The translations under genes were made by a program, and so were the position numbers. Shown piece after piece: positions 1-5,027 of a stretch of DNA of 5,027 nucleotides. The stretch is from the NCBI GenBank assembly GCA_937952925.1, contig CALFYA010000295.1:1-5027 (forward strand), given 5' to 3'. Under the pieces are notes generated by a model. The model saw nothing but the letters and a program-made list of their open reading frames with translations. It ran no database searches and was not told the DNA's origin. This DNA is from an uncultured Moraxellaceae bacterium (GTDB lineage Bacteria > Pseudomonadota > Gammaproteobacteria > Pseudomonadales > Moraxellaceae). Every line of letters begins with the position of its first letter. Within the stretch, counting starts at the first letter, position 1.

Positions 1-63
1 TGGCACGATTTTGCCAAGCAACGCGGCTCACGCATGAAATGTCAACAGACCCTAGGCCAGTAG
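1..63 (+). CDS. 3' end of an unidentified protein gene (partial)
   Basis: The first frame is open from the window edge to a TAG at 61-63 and reads WHDFAKQRGSRMKCQQTLGQ. I do not recognise the family from 20 residues. The argument that it is coding is positional: the stop lies 21 bases before a strong plus-strand intrinsic terminator (85-121), the usual spacing for the end of a gene. A second plus-strand frame is also open (3-116), but its stop falls inside the terminator stem, so it is the less likely reading. The gene starts outside the window, and its function cannot be judged here. Confidence 0.4.
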   Translation, partial: WHDFAKQRGSRMKCQQTLGQ

Positions 64-84
64 TCGGATCTGTTTTGATTCTAA

Positions 85-121
85 AGCCCACGTTTGATGA
101 TTCAGGCGTGGGTTAATTTTT
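85..121 (+). terminator. Intrinsic terminator of the upstream gene
   Basis: A 13-bp stem pairs 85-97 with 102-114 around a TGAT tetraloop. The core is CCCACG with CGTGGG, and three pairs are G-T wobbles. The stem is followed by AA and five T (117-121). The T run is on the plus side only, so it ends plus-strand transcription from the gene stopping at 63. Confidence 0.75.
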
Positions 122-264
122 ACTAAAAAGACATTTGATCATTTCAGAAAAACAGATCATCGGTTTTTATTGTGATATTTAAAATGTATGAGTAACAATT
201 CCGATTTGGTTTACACTGGTCACAGGTTGAACCAATACATCTAATCCAAAATGGGTTTTGACAA
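122..264 (+). other. Leader and promoter region of the DUF2147 gene, no clear promoter
   Basis: This AT-rich region must carry the DUF2147 promoter, because a terminator lies just upstream. Candidate elements are single boxes without good partners: TAAAAT at 180-185 (five of six to a -10) has no credible -35, and TTTACA at 210-215 (five of six to a -35) has only weak -10 matches. The sequence before the ATG at 265 has no strong Shine-Dalgarno; ATGGG at 251-255 is the best available. I make no firm promoter call. Confidence 0.3.
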
Positions 265-780
265 ATGAAACAGATGCATCATGTCGCACTCGCTGTTCTG
301 TTGAGTGTGGGGGCAAGTACCGTAACCACTCAAAGCTATGCTGTAGCAACAGACACGGCCACGAATGCAGACGCTGCGCCGAGTATTCAAGGGGTATTTC
401 GTTCTGTTGACGACAAAACGGGGTTTTCTCGCGGACTGACCGAAATCAAAATTGAAAACGGCGAAGTCAAAGGCTGGATTATCAAAACCATTCCACGCCC
501 CAACTATACGCCCAAAAGCCACTGTACTGGCTGTCCGGCACCCTACACCGACAAACCTGTGGTGGGTTTACAGGTGATTTCGGGCATGAAAGCGGTCGAA
601 GGCAATCCGTATGAGTTTCGCGGCGGGCATGTGCTAGATCCCGTATCGGGCAAGCTGTATCGCTGTGTGCTGACCCTCAGTCGGGATGGACGCAAGCTCA
701 AAGTGCGTGGCTATGTCGGCACACCGATTATGGGGCGCACCCAGTTTTGGCTGCGTGAAGATCACCCTGAGCGTTTTTGA
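265..780 (+). CDS. DUF2147 family exported protein
   Basis: The 171-residue product has a signal peptide: MKQ and two histidines, a hydrophobic stretch at about 7-18, and a likely cleavage near residues 26-28 (SYA or AVA). The mature part matches DUF2147 (Pfam PF09917). An N-terminal segment runs from G43 through DDKTG (49-53), then EIKIENGEVKGWI, a CTGC cysteine pair (C87, C90), LDPVSGKLYRC (124-134) and the typical end LKVRGYVGTPIMGRTQFW (145-162). The family often has GxW at the domain start; here it is GVF. C134 is a third cysteine. No biochemical function is established for the family; it is thought to act in the periplasm or envelope. The gene is monocistronic, after one terminator and converging on acr1 with a 49-bp gap. 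The ATG is fixed by the signal peptide, although the ribosome binding site is weak. Confidence 0.9.
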   Translation: MKQMHHVALAVLLSVGASTVTTQSYAVATDTATNADAAPSIQGVFRSVDDKTGFSRGLTEIKIENGEVKGWIIKTIPRPNYTPKSHCTGCPAPYTDKPVVGLQVISGMKAVEGNPYEFRGGHVLDPVSGKLYRCVLTLSRDGRKLKVRGYVGTPIMGRTQFWLREDHPERF

Positions 781-782
781 AT

Positions 783-809
783 AAAAAAAAGCCCTGACTA
801 CACAGGGCT
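783..809 (-). terminator. Intrinsic terminator of the acr1-like gene
   Basis: On the minus strand, a 7-bp stem (GCCCTG with CAGGGC plus a closing A-T pair, 790-796 with 803-809) has a 6-base loop and runs straight into eight T (complement of A783-790). It lies about 20 bases after the acr1 stop. The plus side has no T tract, so it should stop only minus-strand transcription well; the DUF2147 gene has no clear terminator of its own. Confidence 0.8.
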
Positions 810-829
810 AGGGCAAAAGCTCCCCCAAC

Positions 830-1729
830 TCACCAATGTTCACCTGGGATCAGGCGAGCAAATGCGCGCTGTGCCAGATTTGGTGTTGCCGCTTTCTCGC
901 CGTATTCACCACGAGCAGCCGCAGAGCTGGGGAATAACCGATAACCGACCGACAAGACAAAGTCGTTGAATTTGGGTGCTAGCGCATAAGTGACTGCCGC
1001 AAAGGTGCCCACATTAGTGGCAATGCTCTTCGGACGCTTGATGATCGCACGCGCCACCAACTCAGCCGCTTGCTCTGGCGACAGCGTTGGAATGTAGTTG
1101 TACAGCTTGGTGGGTGCAATCATCGGGGTGCGCACCAAGGGCATATAGATCGAGGTCAGGTTGATCTTATGCGCATGGACTTCGGCCGACAGACAACGGC
1201 TAAACGCATCCAATGCCGCTTTGCTGGCGACATAGGCCGAAAAGCGTGGCGCGTTGGCGAGCACACCAATCGAGCTGATGTTGATGATATGACCGCGACG
1301 TTGGTCAATCATGCTCGGCAACAACGCCAAAATCAGGCGGATTGCACCAAAGTAGTTGAGTTGCATGGTGCGTTCAAAGTCGTGGAAACGCTCCACCGAC
1401 TCTTTGACCGCACGACGGATCGAACGACCTGCGTTGTTGACCAAGATATCAATATGACCGACATCGGCCAAAATTTGGCGTGCACATTCATCAATCGACG
1501 ACATGTCGTTGAGATCACACGGATACACAGAAGCTTTGCCACCGGCTGCTTCAATTTCTTTTTGGACGTCTTCGAGGGTTTCACGAGTCCGTGACACCAG
1601 CAACACATGGGCACCCGCATCGCCAAGCATTTTGGCAACGGTGAGGCCAATCCCACTTGACGCACCTGTGACCAACGCAGTACGGCCTTTGGCGTGTTTG
1701 GTCAGTTGTTTCAACATCCGATTTTCCAT
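830..1729 (-). CDS. acr1: Acr1-like fatty acyl-CoA reductase (SDR family)
   Basis: This is a 299-residue classical short-chain dehydrogenase that closely resembles Acinetobacter Acr1 (about 295 residues), which reduces long-chain acyl-CoA to fatty aldehyde with NADPH on the wax ester pathway. Numbered from the start chosen here, it has the Rossmann motif TGASSGIG (21-28), an arginine at 47 that fits NADPH use, NNAG (98-101), and the catalytic set N125, S153, Y166 and K170. Acr1-like stretches include RSIRRAV, HDFERTMQLNYFGA and the C-terminus PGEHW. The frame extends upstream to an ATG at 1798, but that start has no ribosome binding site and adds 23 residues unlike the family. The ATG at 1727-1729 has GAGGG seven bases ahead and gives the family N-terminus. 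Other SDR oxidoreductase roles are possible but less likely. It is a single gene with its own terminator. Confidence 0.88.
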   Translation of the reverse strand: MENRMLKQLTKHAKGRTALVTGASSGIGLTVAKMLGDAGAHVLLVSRTRETLEDVQKEIEAAGGKASVYPCDLNDMSSIDECARQILADVGHIDILVNNAGRSIRRAVKESVERFHDFERTMQLNYFGAIRLILALLPSMIDQRRGHIINISSIGVLANAPRFSAYVASKAALDAFSRCLSAEVHAHKINLTSIYMPLVRTPMIAPTKLYNYIPTLSPEQAAELVARAIIKRPKSIATNVGTFAAVTYALAPKFNDFVLSVGYRLFPSSAAARGEYGEKAATPNLAQRAFARLIPGEHW

Positions 1730-1736
1730 CTCAAAA

Positions 1737-1741
1737 CCCTC
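1737..1741 (-). promoter_or_regulatory. Ribosome binding site deciding the acr1 start
   Basis: The minus strand reads GAGGG, then seven bases, then ATG (1727-1729). The upstream in-frame ATG at 1796-1798 is preceded by TTTCTC and has no such site, so this element favours the 299-residue product. Confidence 0.65.
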
Positions 1742-1805
1742 GCATTCATTGTGATTCTGGCAGTCACCTATTAATCGAAGCGTCGGCGTCTGCGTCATGA
1801 GAAAT

Positions 1806-1834
1806 AATATAGCGATAATGTGTGTTTTTGAATA
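1806..1834 (-). promoter_or_regulatory. Weak candidate promoter of acr1
   Basis: On the minus strand TATATT (1806-1811, five of six to a -10) lies 17 bases after TATTCA (about 1829-1834, three of six to a -35). Transcription would start near 1798-1800 and leave a leader of about 70 bases before the preferred ATG. The whole stretch is AT-rich, so -10-like boxes are expected by chance. Confidence 0.25.
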
Positions 1835-1890
1835 TACCGTTTGTCGCCAGTGTATAATTTATTTTATTTTTTAAAAATAATGTAAGATTA

Positions 1891-1917
1891 TGATTTTTAT
1901 GATTTTTATGATTTTTA
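1891..1917. repeat. Three perfect tandem copies of TGATTTTTA
   Basis: Three 9-bp units stand head to tail at 1891-1899, 1900-1908 and 1909-1917. A degraded fourth (TGAATTTTTA) follows at 1919-1928. They lie about 160 bases upstream of the acr1 start, within the most AT-rich part of the window. Confidence 0.9.
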
Positions 1918-1972
1918 TTGAATTTTTAGAGTGGATATTCTAAATATTTTTGCACAAATTTTGTTCGAGTCT

Positions 1973-2084
1973 TTGCTCTAGAGTGGTATTAGAGTAAAAG
2001 CTCTTTGGTATTAAAATCGTGAAGATTTGATTTAGAATAATTGCTCTAGTGATATTTAGAATGTTTGCCCTAGATATAAAAGAT
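1973..2084. repeat. Four degenerate copies of a TTGCTCTAG-type motif
   Basis: Copies begin around 1973, 1999, 2041 and 2065. The two best share TTGCTCTAG, then TG, TATT, AGA and T in the same order (1973-1995 and 2041-2062, two small gaps). The second has GCTCTTTGGTATTAAAAT and the fourth TTGCCCTAGATATAAAAGAT. A half copy, TAGAGTGGATATT, lies at 1927-1939. The first copy can fold (GCTCTA at 1975-1980 with TAGAGT at 1990-1995). I do not recognise the motif. Confidence 0.5.
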
Positions 2085-2138
2085 GGATGGCGATGAGTGA
2101 ATTTTTATTCCGTTTTTAGACGGCATCACCACCACGAC

Positions 2139-2213
2139 ATGCATCAAGCACCCATGATCCATACGGCAGATCACGAGGGTTGGCTTGCCAGTGCTGAAAG
2201 GATGGTGCTATGA
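2139..2213 (+). pseudogene. Possible 5' remnant of an ampD-like gene
   Basis: An ATG at 2139 opens 24 codons that include HEGWLASAERMVL before a TGA at 2211-2213. AmpD (1,6-anhydro-N-acetylmuramoyl-L-alanine amidase, peptidoglycan recycling) typically starts with a segment such as EGWLxxAxR followed by SPxxDxRP. The first half fits; the second half and the rest of the enzyme are missing, because the sequence passes directly into the 3' end of the cyclase gene. GC rises from about 27% to about 56% near 2121, consistent with formerly coding DNA. There is no good ribosome binding site. The match is about ten residues and may be chance. Confidence 0.2.
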
Positions 2214-3005
2214 GGGTTTGATGGGGAGGGGTGGGCTGATGGGATCGGCAAGCACGGTGCGGTTGCGCCCTTGGCGTTTGGCCTGATACAGCGCATCGTC
2301 GAGCCGTCGAAACAGATCGTCTTCTTGCTCACCCAAGCAATATTCAGCCACACCAGCACTCAAGGTAATGGTGCGGGTGGGCTGCAAATTGAAGTCATGA
2401 TTACGGATGCGCAAGCGCAATTGATCGGCCAAACGCGCTGCATCATTGAGCGTGCAGTCGGGGAGCAATAAGAAAAACTCCTCACCCCCCCAGCGTGCAA
2501 TCACATCACTTTTGCGCTGCATTTGCTCAATAATCGCCACCACCTCACGCAACACCGTATCACCTGCCAAATGGCCGTGAGCGTCATTGATTTGTTTGAA
2601 GTGATCAATATCAATCAAGATGGCCGACAGATGCCGCTGTTGTCGCATCGCGGAGCGCATCAAGGCGCGAAACACCGCTTCAAATGCTTGGCGATTGAGA
2701 CTGCCAGTCAGGCCATCATAGGCGGCTAGGCGATTGAGCTGTTGTTGATCACGGATCAGCATTTGCCCAAAAATCAGTAAGGCCAACGCAATCATGCCGA
2801 GCATCAGGCCAAGATTGACCAAAAACATTTGGCGTGTTTCGGCCAACAACATCTCGCCTTTTTGTGGCAATTGATCAAGGACAACCTGACGGTCGAGGAT
2901 ATGCAACAACTCACCATAGCTGAGTAAGTTGATCACCAAAAAGCCGGTAATGAGCAACAGACTCATCCAGCCCAGCAACCAGTGGATGCGCGAATTGTCG
3001 TGCAT
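2208..3005 (-). CDS. Membrane-bound GGDEF diguanylate cyclase
   Basis: The 265-residue product makes c-di-GMP from two GTP at the inner membrane. Two hydrophobic helices (about 9-30 and 61-83) enclose a short loop of about 30 residues, probably periplasmic, too small for a known sensor fold. A short linker leads to the GGDEF domain (about 93-255): YDGLTGSLNRQAF (96-108), IDIDHFKQINDAHGHLAGD (131-149) with metal-binding D132, and the active-site GGEEF (173-177). RKSD (164-167), five residues before GGEEF, is an intact RxxD inhibitory site, so product inhibition is expected. No EAL or HD-GYP domain is present. The proline-rich tail after about 253 lies outside the domain. ATG at 3003-3005 has GAGG seven bases upstream. 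It is divergent from ettA, and I see no good terminator after it. The family is clear; a specific gene name is not. Confidence 0.93.
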   Translation of the reverse strand: MHDNSRIHWLLGWMSLLLITGFLVINLLSYGELLHILDRQVVLDQLPQKGEMLLAETRQMFLVNLGLMLGMIALALLIFGQMLIRDQQQLNRLAAYDGLTGSLNRQAFEAVFRALMRSAMRQQRHLSAILIDIDHFKQINDAHGHLAGDTVLREVVAIIEQMQRKSDVIARWGGEEFFLLLPDCTLNDAARLADQLRLRIRNHDFNLQPTRTITLSAGVAEYCLGEQEDDLFRRLDDALYQAKRQGRNRTVLADPISPPLPIKPS

Positions 3006-3009
3006 AGGT

Positions 3010-3016
3010 CTTCCTC
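3010..3016 (-). promoter_or_regulatory. Ribosome binding site of the cyclase, overlapping a stop codon
   Basis: The minus strand reads GAGGAAG, with the GAGG core seven bases before the cyclase ATG. The GA of this site is also the end of the TGA (3015-3017) that closes the small upstream ORF, the layout expected for translational coupling if that ORF is translated. Confidence 0.65.
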
Positions 3017-3149
3017 AGCGCATCGGTCGGTGAGCGCCATATCCATCAAACGGTGAGTCGGTGTTGTACCATGAGGGACTAGCAGAAATAGTGCCATATC
3101 CGATCAACGTTCCAATCTTATCAACCCATAAACAGCCGCGTTTCTTCAT
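3015..3149 (-). CDS. Possible small ORF (44 codons) upstream of the cyclase
   Basis: An ATG at 3147-3149 opens 44 sense codons on the minus strand. The product begins MKKRGCLWVDKIGTLIGYG and contains SPSWYNTDSPFDGYG. It ends in TGA at 3015-3017, nine bases before the cyclase ATG. I recognise no family, and there is no clear membrane segment or signal peptide. The ribosome binding site is poor (GCGGA about six bases ahead). The main support is that its stop overlaps the cyclase ribosome binding site. It could be a leader peptide, a small protein, or a chance open frame in the divergent promoter region. Confidence 0.28.
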   Translation of the reverse strand: MKKRGCLWVDKIGTLIGYGTISASPSWYNTDSPFDGYGAHRPMR

Positions 3150-3160
3150 CGTAAATCCGC

Positions 3161-3166
3161 TATACT
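3161..3166 (+). promoter_or_regulatory. Candidate -10 box of ettA
   Basis: TATACT matches the -10 consensus in five of six positions and sits in the divergent region with the right orientation for ettA. No good -35 is found 15-19 bases upstream. Transcription would begin near 3173, giving a leader of about 110 bases that contains the palindrome at 3192-3209 and the hairpin at 3226-3251. Confidence 0.4.
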
Positions 3167-3191
3167 AATGCGCAGTTTTTTTAGTCAGTTT

Positions 3192-3209
3192 GCAATCTTA
3201 CAAGATTGC
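3192..3209. promoter_or_regulatory. 18-bp palindrome in the ettA leader, possible operator or hairpin
   Basis: GCAATCTT (3192-3199) and AAGATTGC (3202-3209) are perfect inverted arms with AC between them. As DNA this is a typical dimeric repressor site, about 20 bases after the candidate ettA start point. As RNA it makes a 7-bp hairpin with a TACA loop, and TTTGCA/TGCAAA sequences around it allow an alternative fold. It has no T tract on either strand, so it is not an intrinsic terminator. Confidence 0.5.
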
Positions 3210-3225
3210 GAGTGCAAAACGTATC

Positions 3226-3251
3226 CATTCATGCATCCATAAGATGGAATG
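3226..3251 (+). other. Second hairpin in the ettA leader
   Basis: CATTC (3226-3230) pairs with GAATG (3247-3251), and CATC (3234-3237) pairs with GATG (3243-3246) around a CATAA loop, with ATG (3231-3233) bulged. The stem ends about 18 bases before the ribosome binding site. The stem is AT-rich and only moderately stable. Confidence 0.35.
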
Positions 3252-3269
3252 AAGGAACAGATCACGAAC

Positions 3270-3275
3270 GAGGAG
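3270..3275 (+). promoter_or_regulatory. Strong ribosome binding site of ettA, deciding a GTG start
   Basis: GAGGAG is followed by seven bases and then GTG (3283-3285). This and the conserved N-terminus MAQYIYTMNRV fix the GTG as the start; the next in-frame ATG, at codon 8, would cut off conserved residues. Confidence 0.85.
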
Positions 3276-3282
3276 TTTCTGC

Positions 3283-4944
<1,662 letters not shown>

Positions 4945-4953
4945 GCCCTCAAC

Positions 4954-4997
4954 AAAAAAGCCAGCGCAAGCTTAATGCCAGTCAGTTAAGCGGTTGC
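4954..4997 (-). terminator. Possible terminator facing ettA, for a gene beyond the window
   Basis: GCAAGCTTAA (4966-4975) pairs with TTAAGC and TTGC (4986-4997, GG bulged). On the minus strand the stem is followed six bases later by six T (complement of A4954-4959), suggesting the end of a convergent gene to the right. The six-base gap weakens the call. Read on the plus strand, the tail is only mildly T-rich, so it is a poor terminator for ettA. Confidence 0.3.
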
Positions 4998-5027
4998 TCT
5001 TGCTCTTTGCAGGGACGCTGAGCGCAA

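Larger units (their letters stand above)
1799..2120. other. AT-rich intergenic region
   Basis: Counted by hand, GC is 22%, 26% and 32% in the three 100-base blocks from 1801 to 2100, against about 50% for 2101-2200. I find no supportable gene here. It holds the acr1 upstream region, a 9-bp tandem repeat (1891-1917) and a group of degenerate 20-25 bp repeats (1973-2084). No rRNA, tRNA or transposon end is visible. Confidence 0.7.

Noticed and set aside
137..160. Direct repeat of GATCAT at 137-142 and 155-160
   Set aside because: Six bases is too short to be meaningful in an AT-rich region and does not match a known operator.
241..522. Minus-strand frame of 93 codons over the DUF2147 start
   Set aside because: It overlaps a clear signal peptide and the DUF2147 domain on the other strand and shows no recognisable motif.
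1070..1594. Open plus-strand frame of 174 codons inside acr1
   Set aside because: It lies antisense to a well-supported SDR gene, its product is rich in residues typical of reverse reading, and it has no family resemblance.
1730..1798. Longer acr1 reading with 23 extra N-terminal residues
   Set aside because: The upstream ATG has no ribosome binding site and the added residues do not resemble the Acr1 N-terminus, whereas the ATG at 1727-1729 has GAGGG at good spacing.
1891..2084. CRISPR array
   Set aside because: The repeats are either directly tandem 9-mers without spacers or degenerate copies at irregular spacing; no cas gene is present.
2118..2193. Minus-strand open reading ending in DLPYGSWVLDACRGGDAV after the cyclase stop
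   Set aside because: It looks protein-like and could mean a frameshift in the cyclase tail, but the GGDEF domain is already complete and no known family continues this way. The plus-strand AmpD-like reading of the same DNA is at least as good.
4945..5027. 3' end of a minus-strand gene at the right edge
   Set aside because: All three minus frames are open from the edge to stops near 4972-4988, so none can be preferred; only the possible terminator is reported.

Overview
This window looks like a chromosomal segment of a gammaproteobacterium, most likely a member or relative of the Moraxellaceae. The main reason is that the product at 830-1729 resembles the Acinetobacter fatty acyl-CoA reductase Acr1 along its whole length, down to the final PGEHW. 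A DUF2147 periplasmic protein of a kind common in that family lies beside it, and EttA has the gammaproteobacterial form. The coding regions look to be near 50% GC by eye. The assignment rests on remembered family sequences, not on a search.

Layout. Positions 1-63 hold the last codons of an unidentified plus-strand gene, closed by a good intrinsic terminator at 85-121. A plus-strand DUF2147 gene (265-780) converges on the minus-strand acr1-like gene (830-1729); acr1 has its own terminator between them (783-809). An AT-rich stretch of about 27% GC (roughly 1800-2100) follows, with a 9-bp tandem repeat and four loose copies of a 20-25 bp motif. Composition returns to about 50-56% GC at 2101-2207, where a short plus-strand frame resembles the start of AmpD and stops just as the next gene begins. 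A minus-strand membrane diguanylate cyclase gene (2208-3005) comes next. It is divergent from ettA (3283-4944, plus), the ABC-F translation factor. The 277-bp divergent region holds a possible 44-codon ORF ending in the cyclase ribosome binding site, a -10-like box, a near-perfect palindrome and a second hairpin. The window ends in non-coding sequence after ettA.

Functions. The genes do not form one pathway. Acr1 makes fatty aldehyde for storage lipid (wax ester), the cyclase makes c-di-GMP, EttA ties translation to energy state, and DUF2147 is an envelope protein of unknown role. I see no defence system, mobile element, CRISPR array or gene cluster of a new kind. The points most worth a second look are in the intergenic regions: the ettA leader, the small ORF before the cyclase, and the AT-rich repeat region with its possible gene remnant.
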